From the NCBI GenBank assembly GCA_016748015.1, contig JAAOMT010000521.1, positions 249,024 to 313,023 on the forward strand: a stretch of DNA of 64,000 bases, written 5' to 3'. The notes under the pieces were generated by a model. It was not told the DNA's origin, made no database searches, and was given only the letters and a program-made list of their open reading frames with translations. The position numbers and the translations under genes are program-made. This DNA comes from Geosiphon pyriformis (lineage: Eukaryota > Glomeromycota > Glomeromycetes > Archaeosporales > Geosiphonaceae). Numbering within the stretch: position 1 is the stretch's first letter; every line of letters starts with the position of its first letter. Shown here in pieces: positions 33,280-46,989 of the stretch.

Positions 33280-34700
33280 TATTTGCTCCAACCAGAACAA
33301 TTGGAACAAATGAACATGGGAAACTTAGATCCACTCCAATGTATGCAGCTCAAGATGTTACTCAACAATTTCAATGACATTTTTGCCAGCGAAAATGAGT
33401 TTGGCTGAACTAACATCATCCAGCATTAGATCAAGACTGGAGATGCAATGCCAATCAAACAAAGAGCATACAGAGTGCTACCAGCCAGCCACAAGATTAT
33501 TCGTCAAGAAATAAACAGAATGCTTGACAATAAACTAATTCAACCATCAATGAGTCTATGGTCATCACCAGTGGTACTCGTTCGTAAGAAAAATGGAAAA
33601 ATCCGGTTTTGTGTAGACTACAGAAAACTCAATAGTATAACTCGTGGAGACAGTTATCCAACTCCATGAATACAGAAATTATTCGATGCTTTCGGTAGGA
33701 ACAAATGGTTCTCCACATTAGATTTGGACAGTGGTTACTGACAAGTAGCCATGAATCCAGCTGACAAAGAGAAAATGGCATTTACTACTAAAGAAGAGAA
33801 TTTCGAATTTGAAGTGATGCCATTCAGCTTAACCAATGCCCCAGCAACTTTCCAACGGCTAATGGAAATCGTTTATACTGGTTTATTGTAGAAATCAGTA
33901 GTTATATACTTGAATAACATTAATGTATTCTCAAAGACATTTGATGATCATCTTCATTATCTTCAACAAGTGTTCAAAAGACTAAGAAGAGCAGGACTAA
34001 AGTTAAATGCGACAAAGTGCTTCTTTGGCAAAACAGAACTCAAATTCTTGAAACACATAGTCAGCAAAGATGGCATTAAAACAGATCCAGAGAAAATAGA
34101 GATAGTAAAGAACTTTCCAGTGCTGACCAATATAACAGAACTGAAATCATTCTTGGGATTCACCAGTTACTATTGTCGTTTTATCAAGAACTTTTCTAAG
34201 ATAGCACAGCCACTCAATCAACTGCAAAACAAAAATGCAAAATATGAATAGACAGAAAGTCAACAAAAAGCTTTTGATATTTTGAGGAAAAAGCTCATCC
34301 AAGCTCTAGTTTTGATCTATTCAGATTACAGCAAACCATTTATCATCACCACCGATGCATCCAGCCAAGCATTGGGAGCAGTATTATCTCAGAGAGAACC
34401 GGACAGCAGAGAACATCCAGTAGCATATGCCAGCAAAGATTTAACACCAGCCAAAAAGAACTATGGAACACCGAAACAAGAACACTTAGCAATATACTGA
34501 GTTATCATGAAATAGAAAAAATACTTGAACCAGAAGTTTGAAGTATACACAAATTACAAGGGATTAACATCACTCCAAAAACAAGAATTTGGAGATGAAA
34601 GACAGTTAAGATGGAAAATAGCACTTGCACCATACAATTATACTATACATTACAAAAAGGGAAAAGACAATAAAAATGCTGACAGTTTATCGTGAATAAG
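33280..34700 (+). pseudogene. E2 reverse transcriptase and RNase H
   Basis: RT motifs are WSSPVVLVRKKNGKIRFCVD, LDLDSGY*QV, NAPATFQRLM and the catalytic box YLNN at 33907-33918, with both Asp codons now Asn. RNase H shows IYSDYSKPFIITTDAS and NYGTPKQEHLAIY. TGA at 33739 and TAG at 33889 both replace Trp codons still present in E1 or E5. Confidence 0.9.
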
Positions 34701-34929
34701 ACAAATCTAAGAACATTTCAACCCAAAAATATAATAAAACTAGAACAATACCAACAGAAAAATACAACAAAAGATGAACATACAAAAATATCAACAATTG
34801 CAACATTATCTAAACACTCAACAGTTCAAGGAGAATTTATCTCATACGGAATGAAGAAGTATCAAACAACAATCAAAATATTTTATCACTTACCAAAATA
34901 TACTTTATCGAAAAATAGAAGAGATCCAG

Positions 34930-36155
34930 ATCAACCAATCAAAGTAATTATGGAGCCAGAAAAAGAGACAATATTATTCAACATGCACTCAAATTTAACA
35001 GCAGGATATTTTCACAAAGAAGCAACTATAGAGAGAACTAGAAAAAGATACTATTGGCCATCAATGTATCCAGATATCATTCAATATGTTCAAAATTGTG
35101 ATGCTTGTAAGTGAAGAAGAAGAACAAGACCCAGTGAACCATTAAGACCAATCAAAATGGAACAACCATTTGACTGTATGGGAATTGATTTAGTCAAACC
35201 ATTAACAATCACCAGCAGAAGAAACAGATACATAGTAGTAGCTATGGACTATCTCACTAAATGGCCAGAGGCAAAAGCAATTAAAAGAACGGATGCAGAA
35301 TCCGTGGCTGAATTCGTTCATTAGGATTTGATTTGTCAACATAAATGTCCAAAAGAATTATTATCAGACCAAGGAACTCATTTTGTGAACAGAACATTAA
35401 CAGAATTGAGCCAAAGATTCGGAATCAAGAAACCATTATCATCACCATACCATCCACAAACCAATGGATTAGTAGAAAGATTCAACAGAACATTGTGTAA
35501 AGCAATAGCCAAGCTCAGCCAAGAAAACCAGAACGATTGGGATTTGTTCATACCATCAGTACTATTTGCTTATCGGACAATGAAACAGGATACTACACAA
35601 GCAACACCATTTAAATTAGTGTATGAGAGAACAGCAATGTTATCAATAGAAAGAGAAATTAATACATATCCAGCTGAACCAATAACAGAAAAAAATTTTC
35701 AAGAAACATTGCTGAGAAAAACATATGACTTAATAGAAACATTGGAAAACAAACAAAGAAAAGCAGCTAATAATATTCAAAAGTCACAAGAAACACAGAA
35801 AAAAAGACACAATAGTTAACTACCAGACAAACCAGTTGAATTCAAGATCGGAGACAAAGTATTACTACATCATACCAAAGTGGAAAAACAATGGAATGGA
35901 AAATTTAACCCCAAATAGGATGGACCATTTCACATAGAAGAAATTCTAGGAAATGGAGCTTACAAATTAAGATTGAATAACAAAATTTTAACCAAAGCAG
36001 CACATGGAGATCGACTGAAACCATATCACAACATCACACTATTATCTACCAGTAATATTCCACAATTAAGAGTACAGAGAATACTAGTCCAACCAGATGA
36101 GATTCCACGAGATCGGGAACCAATCATTATTATTGACAACAACATGTTAAATTGA
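34930..36155 (+). pseudogene. E2 integrase
   Basis: The HHCC start (GYFHKEATIERTRKRYYWP, QNCDAC) precedes a long open core frame. The core holds IDLVKPL, LLSDQGTHF and NGLVERFNRT, the D, D and E of the catalytic triad. The C-terminal domain has FKIGDKVLLHHTKVEKQWNG and LGNGAYKLRLNN. A TAG after FVH and two more stops in the C-terminal part interrupt it. Confidence 0.9.
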
Positions 36156-36177
36156 TCCATCAAAAGAATATATAAAG

Positions 36178-36838
36178 ACATGGTAGACGCAACAGAAAAT
36201 ATCAGAAAAATGGAAATTACAGACAACATTTACTCACTAGCACAACAACTCTTTCAATTAATCCAACACCAGGAAATGGAAATTACAATCAATCAATAAA
36301 CCATTTGATATCAAGATACTAGAAAGACATTTCAACTCAGAACACAGAAAAAAACTGAAAATACTGTAGACAAAATCATGGCAAAAGTAAAATTAGCAAT
36401 AAAAGAATCAACAAAGAAGTCACTATATCAAGAGTTGACTAAAAAAACTTGGAATTGGTGGATACAACAATTTCCACGAAACTATTGTTATTTTTACTTG
36501 GGACAACATGTAAATATCCAGAATCTATATACAGATAAAACAAAGCAATTATTTGACAAAAGAATATTACAACAATTAGAACATTTTGTGGGAAAGAACA
36601 ACTTATCCACACAAGCCCAAGCCATATACTGAATACACACAGCATTTCAAGATAAACCAAAAATATTGCTTAACAAAGCAATGGATCTGGTTACCAGTAA
36701 TCAATTGGAAAAAATCACCAATGCTTAATTTGAAAAATTACAAACCCAAATAACACAAGTAATTTTCAAAAATGAAATTCAGGAAATACTTCAAGAGAGG
36801 GAATTACATGAATTAGATTTTGATGGAGCTCAATATTA
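36178..36838 (+). pseudogene. E2 extra ORF after integrase (FxGAQ protein)
   Basis: It starts MVDATENIRKMEITDNIYSL 22 bp after the integrase stop and ends LDFDGAQY. Between, FVGKNNLSTQAQAIY, HTAFQ and ITNA*FEKLQTQI align with E1. Five or so stops interrupt the frame. No membrane segment is seen. Function unknown. Confidence 0.75.
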
Positions 36839-36852
36839 AAAGGAGGGAATAA

Positions 36853-37722
36853 TGTTACTTATAGAAATATAGGAAATATATTAGCATAATTATTAGCCAA
36901 TCAGAAGTAAGTGTAGTAAATGTGGAATTCCAGGATTCTTCTCAGGAATTACAGAATTCCAGAAATTTCAGGATTCCCAATGAGGAATTGCAGGATTCCA
37001 GAATTCCAGGATTTCTCTCAAAGGAATTGCAGGATTCCTATCATGAAGAATCGAGGAATTGAGGAATCCCAATTATGTATATATAGTAGTAGGGTTAGAA
37101 ACAGAAAAAACAGAATTGATACCACAGAATTCTTAGTCTAAAAACGCAATCATCAAATAAATAATTATTTTATATTTCCATCTACTTCCCTCACTATCAA
37201 CCCTTTATGTTGATAGTAATTGATACTTGACTATTCTGGAACAATAGCTCTTAATCATGGCTATTGATGGGATACTAATCTGCAAATTGCCTTGGCTTAT
37301 TTTTTTGCTTTCTTTATTTCTTTTTATTTCTTTTTTTCTTTATTTTATTTTGATTTGTTGTTATATACTAATTAATAAACAATTAAGCACTGAGTTATTG
37401 ATGTCAAAGATAGCCTGGTAAAAGACCCAGAAATACGGATAGAATTTTTATATATTATCAGATAGTTTACCAAAAGGGCACAACTGCCAGACTAAATCTG
37501 GTCACCACACTGAAAAAGAAATTGAGAAAACTCTTGGAAAATATCTCTACTATTGACACTATTGAATTTCTGTCTATTATACAAAGGACTCAACCAAAAC
37601 CTTCAGATCCATCAAAACTTTCAGATACAGCACCTGCAGAACAGCCTCAACAGAAGTAGCTTTTGAGCACCAAGTTACGAGTTTGTTATTTAATTCAACA
37701 GCAGAAATAATCACCTGTAACA
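36853..37722 (+). repeat. E2 3' LTR
   Basis: Same layout as the 5' LTR but with fewer GGAATTCC-type repeats (36,921-37,060), accounting for the 32-bp shorter length. It keeps both hairpins: CTATCAAC/GTTGATAG (37194-37216) and CAATAGC/GCTATTG (37242-37266). Confidence 0.92.
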
Positions 37723-40700
37723 ATGCCTAGTATACAAACACTTATGGACAACAACCAGGAGTCAATAATGCAGAGCCTTTATAAAATATATGCAAATACT
37801 AACTGTGAATTTACTAATAAAACTGGCTGCCAAATGAAAATTAGGATGTCACACCAGAAATAATCTAAACCAATTAATATTAGTCTATAGACTGGTCTCT
37901 ACCACCCAAGAACTAGAGTCAGTCTTTCAGTATACATAGTGAATAGATCAAAAAATATCACATACAAAATGTCTAGAATTTCCAGAAACAACATTGCCAC
38001 CAGCTACAACACAACACTCATTGATCTGATAAAGAAGGTACTGATTAGAGAAAGAAGCAGTCTTAACAAAAGCATCAGCATGTTCATTGTCTGGAACATC
38101 TAAGTAATCTTTTACTTTAATTCAACTGACAATCAAATTTTTAGCACAAATGAGACTTACAATATGGTAGTATTCAACCCAACATTGATTCCAAAAATCA
38201 GAACACAACAAGCCCAATTCCAATTTACAAGCAGCCAAAGCAAACTGATTATCTGAGAAAACTTGAACTGAATTGAAAGAAGATATACACTCAAGTGCCA
38301 ATAAAATAGCCTACAGCTCAGCCATAATGAAAGACACCAAACTGAAAATCTTAATACCCAGACTTAAACCAACATTTTCAAAAAAAACCACAGCTCTAGT
38401 TTTCATGTTAAAATTTTCCAGATTGACAAAAGATCCATTTGTATAAACAGAAAAGCAATCTTAAAAGCAATTTCTTCTAATTTAGCAGAGTATTAACACT
38501 TGACAAATGGTTACAAATAATCTCAAACTCATAAGATTCAAGAATGTTCAAAGATTTAACACCCAAGGGAAGAGAAAAACCAACAGAAACAAAAGTATTA
38601 TTATTAAGAAAATGAACAGAATGCTTGAACCAATCAAAAACCAAGCTGCATGAGTCCAATCTTTTTCACTGCTTAAATGTCTTTTACTTAAAGGTTGTAT
38701 CAGTATGGTTGCAAAGCTGCTCAACAAAAGCAATTCTATACCACCAAAGTAAAAAAACACATTTAAGATATTTAGAACCACCAAGAACAAAAGACAAAAA
38801 AATACTGCTGTGGAAACAAAAAGCATTAGTTATAAGACCACTTAAAGACAGATCATACCCCCAAAAAATGTGGACTATACTAGTTAAGAAGTTATTCAAA
38901 GGATTAATGATAATGTAAAACAGAAAAAACAGAAAATGGCATGAATGCTAGCTAAGAACCTGCAGATTATGTAACCTGTGTGCAAACAGATAACCTAAAA
39001 TACCAGAAAAATTTGCAAAACAAACAGCAGAAGCCAATTTGCCTTTAGCTTGAACTTGCTTAAAAGATTTCAAATTGTACAATAAAGAATAATGAAGTAT
39101 ATCATTGAGAAAATTGAGCAGCAGTTCAGATTTGGACTTTAAGCCTTTGTGAATCATAGTGTCCTACTTATTATACACACTGATAAGAACAAAACTGAAT
39201 TGGGTCCTATAGTTCACAATGAGAAAAAGGACTGCTAACACCAAATATGAAAATTGTTTATCAGAGATGACATTTCTTAAAACAAGATTGGTAAAAAACC
39301 AAATATCTGAATGGGCCTTAGCCAAGCTAGGCTTTGACAAATCTTTAGAAGACAAAAATATATCTAGATAGTGATGAGATTCACTCTTTTTAACAACAGA
39401 AATAGACACACCATTGACAGATAGAAAAGAGTTTACAACTCTGCAGTTTACTGGAATGGCCACAGTCTTATTGTTATTTATAGAAATATCATTAATTCTG
39501 AAAAATTCACTAGCAATATTGAGAATATGCTGTATTGCCATCTGACTACTGCCAATCTAGATGGCATTATCAACAAAAGCACCAGCTGCAAAAAATGTCA
39601 TCATCTCATCTTGAGAATTCACATAACCAGTTCTGAAAACAAAATGAAAGTTCAATCTGTAACCATATACACTTACCTGCCTTTTGACTTCACACAGAAG
39701 TGAATTATAAAATATGCATCAGAGAAGAAATGAAAAAACTTCTCTTTGATCCAACCCATCATAAACTTAATATCTATTAGTCAAACTAAAATCAGTCATA
39801 ACTCTGTTAATTCGATCATTGTAAATGCCACCAAAAAACCTAATAAACTTATCACACATTTTGATTCTAACCAGATCCTTTCTAAGATGCTCCCATCTAA
39901 CAGAATCATAAGTCTTATGTATATTCTGCAAAACCAGCCATAGCTCCCAGTTTTTTTTTAAGACATTTTTAACTACTAAGTCAACAACAAAAATAGGAAA
40001 CTGTGTTATAGTGCCTTTCAAAACAAAAAAATTATTACCTTGAAGAACATCAAAGATGCTACAAGCTGAAAAAATTCTGTCTAAAAGAATTTGAAAAAAA
40101 TTTTGTGAGCTGTCTCAATTAAAGCAATAAGGTAGATATTCATGAAAACACCCTCCCAATTATATGGTTTTAAAATCATAGAAATCCAAGCCTCTTTTCA
40201 AAAAGTTGGAACCAATTCACACATTAAACAAAAGTTTAAAAGCATTAGCAGCATGTTCAAAATTGACTCATTACAATGTTTCTACAATTTATTGGAAATG
40301 CCAGAAAGATCAACAGTTTTTTCATTAGACAGATCTAAAACAACACTTAACAATTCATCAAAATTAATTAGAGTTATCACATTTGAAAAAGCACCATCGA
40401 AGACATAATTCAGTGGTTGGTATTGGTGAGACTAATCATTAGAGATAATAGAAACTACCTCACACTTTTGAGTCCAGTATTCCATAATCTTATCAACTTT
40501 AAATTTAACCAGATTGGATTCCAAAACCAGCTCTTCATTCACTACAAAATGGTCCAACACAACTTTTTAAAAAGAATGCTTTAACACACTTCTGATGATA
40601 TGGCTTTTATTGGACTCAAAACTTTCCATCTTTTTATCAATAGCTAATTTGATCCAAGATTCCTTGATGCACTTGGATTCTAACAGTTTAAAAGAGCAAT

Positions 40701-41878
40701 AAGATTTTTTGATTTTAGCCAAAACAGATCTGATATTATTAAAGCAAAACCCAGAATTGACAAATAGTTTTACAGCAGTCACATTGGCAGCATCAAAACA
40801 CTTCTACTTAACCAGCAATGAATTAAAAACATCATAAGAAGCCAGTCAAGAAGTCCTAACAATCTTAAAAACCAAAAGTTCAAGCTTGTAAAATCTGGAT
40901 AACTCTTTAGTAAAAACACTATTGTAGCCTTTAAACCACTTTTTTTAAAGACTTTCTTAACTAATAGACACATCACTTTATAGATAACATCCTATATTGT
41001 ATCCAAATTTGTAAAACTCTTAAATATCATGAAATTATCAAAAAACATAATAGCATTAGCTGCCAAAACCTCCTTAGACTTAGCCCAGTTGTTACTACTT
41101 GCACCTTAAAGCCAAATTTCTAACAATTTTTGTTTGCTTGTTTGTAAAGAGAGTTCAACCATACATTCAGCAAACCACTCAAACCCACAGACACAAAAAC
41201 AGTTTGATGATCAGTGTTAAAATATTTACTAACTTTTGAAACATTATGCTATATAATTACATTGGCCAAATTTGAAGAAACCAACATATAATCAATCATT
41301 TTCAAGACACCTCAGAAATTGCTCTATGTTAACATCTTTACAAATAAACTCACACTCAAGGAATTGACTAAATCCAAATCAAAGCATCTTTTGAAACTGG
41401 CACATTTGTGAGCACTATTTTTATTGAAATTGCCACCTAAGATGACAAAGGAAGACTCATTCACAGTCTTTGCAATCAAAAAGTTAATGTCATCTATCTA
41501 AGAGAAATGAACTGCCAAAGACACTCCAGCATAAAGCCCCAAAATCAACACAGAAAGTTTATTTTTGAAGAGCAACTTAATAAAGAAAAGATGGCCAGGT
41601 ATTTCAGAAATCTTATATACATGCCTTGTTAGAGAATCATTTATAACTACAACAACCTCTAAACTCAAGTAATTAAAGTCCAAACCAAAAATAAACACAT
41701 AGATACCAGTAAATTTGTTAATAATCCATGGATAAATTTTTTCTTTCAGCTTAATTTCCATAAAAATTGAGATTAAATTGTTTATGTCTTTATGCCAATA
41801 CACAATATCTTCTCACTTTGCAGGATTGTTCATATCTTTAACATTACAAGTTGCAATTTTTCAGACTAACTCACTCAT
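37723..41878 (-). pseudogene. LINE-B ORF2: endonuclease, RT, RNase H
   Basis: The ATG at 41878-41876 overlaps the ORF1 stop as ATGA, exactly as in LINE-A. The endonuclease retains IATCNV, FMEIKL (Glu kept), ILGGNFNKN (Asp to Asn) and NTDHQ. The RT catalytic box reads FVDN at 39,577-39,566. RT also has DISINNNKTVAIPVNC. RNase H relics lie near 38,200-38,450. Frequent stops mark it as long dead. The C-terminal end continues in fragments 2 and 1. Confidence 0.83.
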
Positions 41879-43736
41879 TGAGAAGGAGATTGGAGGTGCA
41901 CACTACCAGCCAGGACCAAACCATCAAGACAAGCTAATAAACTCAACATTAAAGTGGAAAGACTATTCAACATATTCTTAAATTTGACCATATCAGAGTA
42001 GAAAAATGAGCCCAAAAACATAGCAGTCCTACTACTAGTGGCTTCACTTGAGCCTCTTCCATTACTATATTGCTCACCTAATTCTGTAAAGAAAAAGTTA
42101 TTAACAGCTGACATCCAAGACTAGGCTGGAAAACTGCCAGCATGAGTGAGTCTAACCTCCTAGCCAACTTACTAATTTATCTTGTGAGACTAGTAAGACT
42201 GCTTTCCAAAACAGCAAACTTATTCTCAATGTCTTTTGCAACAGAAGAAGTTGGCTTCATCTCTACAGAGAAGCCAAAGTTGACTGAAACATTTTGCACA
42301 GGGAGAGGAGGAAATAAAAATTCACCAGCTATCTTTGTCCAAAAAACTCTACTAAAAGCAACAAGATGAGCAATGGGAGCCAAACACTTGGAATAGATGG
42401 CTGCCAACTTGCTTTTATTTATGTCTAAAAGTGTCATACAAGACATTTTACCAGAATACAAACCCTCTCCCACAAAACAGCTCAATGATATATGCCCTAT
42501 TTTTTTACACTTAGCATACTTAGAAAAACCCAGATGAAACTATCATAAATTGGTCTCTTTCAATACAGGTGTGGTTTTCACAATAGCATTCAGAGATTCA
42601 GCTGACTTAAAACAAACAATAGCATATCTGGTTCAGGCATATGTAACAGGATGTTAGTTGATCACACATGTTTTTCTATCCACAGAACCAATGAAATTCC
42701 AGATGTCATAAGTGTTTATTCCCACAGGAAGAGTATAAAGCAATGCTTTATGACTGTTTTTTACATCCTAAGAAACCTTATCTTGATTAGTCTTGGTAAC
42801 ATGTACTGTATCCTTTTTGATTAAAATAGACCATTCTGCTATGACCAAATCAGTGTAATCAACCTGTTCAAATTCAACTACTGCTTTCTGCCACAGCCCT
42901 ACCAATTGTATTTTGATCGACTTAATGATGCCAAACTTGGATAGTACAGCATGCACAGCCTCAATAAAAGTATCAATTGGAATTTTTTTCAAAACTACAG
43001 TCTGATTAAAATACCCATTAGATTTTTTAAGATTGGTGTTTACCATGATTTTTGCACCAGTAGCCTTTTTGGTAGCTTTCATTAGGCTTAATTCGAAGGT
43101 AAATGTCACTCTAATAATTTCTGAGAATTTTGAAGGAGTAGACACCTTTTTAAAACCATTGATTCCTAAAAATAATTTCTTAACTATGGCACATTTTTCT
43201 TGAGATGTTTTGTCAACTATCTTATCCAACCCAATATCTAATGCAAAAGATTTTCTAACAAAAACATTAACCAAATTTTTCAAAGGAGGAGGAAGTTCCA
43301 AAGGAACATCTGAAAAAATATTATTATTATTATTATGACTTAAGAAATCTATCTTCTTTAATGGCTTGTCCAATGCTTTCTTGGTTTTAACACCCAGCTT
43401 TTTAGGCATCTGATTAGGATTCCCATCAGCAAGAACATCACTCTCACTATAGTCAAACTGGTTTTTTCTACCAGACATTCTTTTTTTATATCAATACTAT
43501 TAGATTCAGTAGTGTCACCAGTCTCAGAACCTTATGAACAATCACTTGGCATCTTAATAGACTTTTTTTTATCTCCAATATCCTCCTTCAAAACACCATC
43601 TTTCTTCTTCTTCTTCAACAAAACAGATTTGAAACTTCTATCAGAGCCAAAATTTTTAATAATCTTCTTCATGACAACAATACTAGGGTCAACAGTAGTT
43701 TCAAAATCAAAAAATAGTTTGGTTTTATTGTACTAA
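41875..43736 (-). pseudogene. LINE-B ORF1
   Basis: It begins near 43,670 (MKKIIKNFGSDRSFKSVLLK). A frameshift lies near 43,480, then MSGRKNQFDYSESD. The RRM-like region HAVLSKFGIIKSIKIQLVGL matches LINE-A (EAVFSKFGKIISIKVQLIGL). A damaged zinc knuckle, KCKKIGHISLSC, has lost one Cys. It ends LQSPSQ at the ATGA overlap. Confidence 0.8.
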
Positions 43737-44639
43737 ATAGTGAAAAAGACTTCTTTTAAAAACTTTTTGACTCTTTTTTGGGAATTTGGGATAAATAAGA
43801 TAAAAAAGTTTTTAATTATATATTATATTAATTAATAAAATAATTAAATTAAACAAAATATAATTAATAAAACTTTAATAAAAAGTATTAATAAAATTTA
43901 CTAATTAGAATTAAATAAATTTTTTAATGTTTAAATAATTTGTTCTTATTAAAAAAAATATTATTAAAGTAATCAGAATTAATATTAACAAATTTTATAA
44001 AAAGCCAAAAACATATATAAAACTCTGTTTTTTACTTTATTAATAAGAATAATAATATATAATTTATAAAATTTGTATAATTAATTATTACTTAATTATA
44101 TTGTTACAAGTTGGAATAACAAGTTAATTAATAACAAAAAAAAACAAAATTATAAAATAATAGAAATAATTAAAGAAAAAATTACAATAAAAAAATAAAT
44201 TAAATAAGTAAGAATTCAATATACATAATTAGTTTTATAAAAATTACAGTTACAAATCTTTTTTGGAAATTTAAAAATAAAAAAATAGTCTGTAATTATC
44301 AATAAAATAATATTACTGCTATTATTTTATGTTTTAACTTGGCAATTTTTAGAATTAATAACAAATATTATTATGTTTTTTAATTATTTTTTTATTTAAT
44401 AAATTACAAAAACAAGTAATTACTTCTCAAGCTAATTCTAATAATACAAATTAAAAAAAAAAAAATAGGGTATATAAATACTAACAAATAATTTTTTATC
44501 TTAAAATATTTAGATACTTAAAAATAGAAAAATAAAAATAAATAAAATAAAAAATAATAATTAATAGTGAATTTTATTTTGTTATTTTGATTATGTTTTT
44601 CTATAGCTAAAAAATTTATTGTTTATATAGCTATAAAAA

Positions 44640-44740
44640 ATAGTTAACAACTAGATTAACAATTAGATTATTAATTTGATTAATAATCAGATTAATAATT
44701 AGATCAATAGTTAAGTTAATAATTAAGTTAATAATCACTA
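44640..44740. repeat. Short tandem repeat, 11-13-bp units of AATAATTAGATT type
   Basis: Consecutive imperfect units (AACAATTAGATT, AATAATCAGATT, AATAATTAGATC, AATAATTAAGTT) run for about 100 bp. This is consistent with replication slippage in A/T-rich DNA. Confidence 0.6.
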
Positions 44741-45589
44741 TCTAAAAATAGAATGGCTAATTATATAACATTAATAGTTAATATATGTGATAATTAATAA
44801 AAACTATAAGTTTTAATCATAATATTATTTTTTCTAAAAAGATTAAGCTTTAGCAAAATTAAACTATTTATAAGATATTTTATTTAAAAAGTTTTATCTA
44901 ACTTAAAATTAATTAGTTTTGTAAAGTTTTTTCTAAATAAAATATATAGTATCTAAAGTAAAATTAATTTTGTGTTAAAAAAACCAAATTTTTGTATAAG
45001 AATTTTGGTTTTTTTAGCAATAATCAAAATTTTTAAAATATCTAATTGTATAATGTTTAAAATTTGTATTTGTATCTTAAAAGTTGTTTTTTTTATAAGT
45101 TTTATGTCTTTTATAATTTTACCAAATCAACTATAGAGTTTTAATTGTTTTTTATATGACAAGTTTTTGTCTATAAGCAAGATTTTTTTTAATTATTTTT
45201 CTAAGTGTATTGAAAAGTAATAGTATAGTTACTATTATGCTTTCAAACATATATTTATCTATCTTATTATCAAGTTTTTCTCTTTTGATAATGGATTTTT
45301 TTGGTTTAATAGCAGTATATATTTTATTATTATTGGTTATAATAGTTTGTTTTTTAATAATTAGAATAGCATTTAGATAATTTTTAGTTTTATATTTATG
45401 GAAAGTATAAAAAGTGTTTTAAATATTTTGATTCAAGAAATAATTGTTAATATTAATTGAAGATATTTCTGTTTTAAAAATAATATATTTATTTATATCT
45501 AATTTTTTTTAATCATTTGGACTGGTATTATCATAACAAATAACCAATTAAGTCATTTGTAATATTTCTTAAGTTGTATATTATAAACA

Positions 45590-46540
45590 GAGTAATCATT
45601 AAAGATTGTTATATATTAATCTTGTAAAATATAAAAACTATTATTCAAAACTTTTTTGAATATAAAGAGTTTTTTTTACTAATTAGAAAATTTATTACCA
45701 TAGATATTGTCTTTGTTTGAATGGTATTTCAAATACTAAGTTACTAAAACTTAAAGAAAACATTTTATAGATTTTTTTTCTTAAGCTTTTTTTAGAACTG
45801 TTTTTTTTTTTCAAAAACAATTATTTGTGCTTCTATTAAAGAATTAAGAATAATATTAATTTTTTTTTGTAAAATATTTTTGTAATTTTCTATTTTAATT
45901 TTTTTAAAAAGTATTATTTTAATGTTTGTTTTTATTAGTAAAATTGCTATTTATTCATAGAGCAAATAAAAAAGTTCATAATTTATTATGTTATAATTTG
46001 CAGTTTTATAAATAAACAAAACTAAAAGCAGTACTTTGAATTATAAGTTTATTTTTTCATTAGTTTTGACCAAGATTTTATATAGTGTTTTATTGAAATA
46101 TTTTACTAAGCTGTTTATTTAAGTATAATAAAAAGAAAAAAATTTATAATATTTTTCCATTTTTCTACAAAGTTTTTCAACTAATATACTAAAAAAAGCT
46201 CTTTTTCTATTAAATAAAAAATTTTTTAAGCAGTCATAATAATAAATAATTTTTTTAAAATTGAAATTGGCTATTAAAACTGCTGTTTGGTTTAAAGTGG
46301 CTTTTGCTTTTACTTACTTTATAAAGTAGTCAGTAATTGTAATAATGTATTTATTGCCATTAAAAATTATTGTTAAAGATCTAATAATATTTATATCAAT
46401 TTTGTCAAATAGTTAACTAACAAAAATTAGATAAATATTTTTTACAATTAGGTTTTCTTTTTTTTTAACAGATATTATAGGTTTTAATATAATTAACAAT
46501 GTTTTTTCTAAGATAAACTAATAATAGTAAGCAAGTATTA
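45590..46540 (-). pseudogene. AT-saturated Ty3 integrase relic
   Basis: The minus strand can be aligned by eye along the integrase of E2. YYY*FILEKTLLIILK stands for YYWPSMYPDIIQYVQ, and FDKIDINIIRSLTIIFNGN for FDCMGIDLVKPLTITSR. INSLVKYFNKTLYKI stands for TNGLVERFNRTLCKA, VLLLVLFIYKT for PSVLFAYRT, and VLNNSFYILQD for ILGNGAYKLRL. Nearly all replacements favour Phe, Ile, Lys, Asn and Tyr, the A/T-rich codons. It is the oldest readable transposon in the window. Confidence 0.7.
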
Positions 46541-46860
46541 TTACAGATAATTATTTTGAGTGTTAAAATAAATAACAAATCTGTAACTTAATATTTAATA
46601 GCTATTTCTAATGTTAATGGTTTTTGATGATTTTTAAATTTAAAAGTTTTGGTTAATAATAGACAGAGATTTACTTAATAATTGTTTTCCCAAATTTTTT
46701 TTAATATAAAGACAAGTTTAATCTGGCAGTTATGTTTTTTTTATAAGTTATTCTTAAGTTTTTACTTTTGTTTTACAGATTTTTTACCAGGCTATTTTTG
46801 ACATTAATATTTTAGTACTTAATTTTTTAATTAATTAGTACACAACAACCAAAAAAAACT
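46541..46860 (-). repeat. Degenerate E2/E3-type LTR relic, reversed
   Basis: The plus strand reads TTACAGATAATTATTT, AATAACAAATCTGTAACTT, AGTTTTGGTTAATAA, TTTACCAGGCTATTTTTGA and TTAGTACTTAATT. These match, in reverse orientation and order, the 3' half of the E2 LTR. It directly abuts the integrase relic, so the original element was rearranged or nested. Confidence 0.6.
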
Positions 46861-46989
46861 TTTTTTTTGCTTTTAATCTAATTAATAATAATTATAACAT
46901 AAATAAATTAGTTATTAATCTTTCTAAATTTACAAAAAAAAAGAAAAAAAACAAGATTGATTTTGTTTTAGGTTTTAATAAAGCCTTAA

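Larger units (their letters stand above)
27538..37722 (+). mobile_element. E2: complete Ty3-type LTR retrotransposon inserted in LINE-B
   Basis: The element is about 10.2 kb with LTRs of 902 and 870 bp (TGTTAC...GTAACA), flanked by a perfect 4-bp duplication ATGC (27534-27537 and 37723-37726). Its domain order is identical to E1. Long open stretches remain, including a 427-codon frame across the Cys-rich end, dUTPase and RT start. This makes it the best preserved of the three complete copies. Stops and one frameshift (about 32,129) still inactivate it. Confidence 0.94.
37723..43736 (-). mobile_element. LINE-B fragment 3 of 3 (ORF1 and most of ORF2)
   Basis: This carries the rest of LINE-B up to its 5' end near 43,740. 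Sequence and protein similarity to LINE-A is clear throughout ORF2, but ORF1 is a different version, so this is a sister family rather than a mutated copy. It is much richer in A/T than LINE-A and has stops every few dozen codons. Confidence 0.85.

Noticed and set aside
36178-36838. Envelope gene after integrase
   Set aside because: Position fits, but no signal peptide, transmembrane helix or Cys pattern of an envelope protein is visible in E1 or E2. It was kept as an unknown ORF instead.
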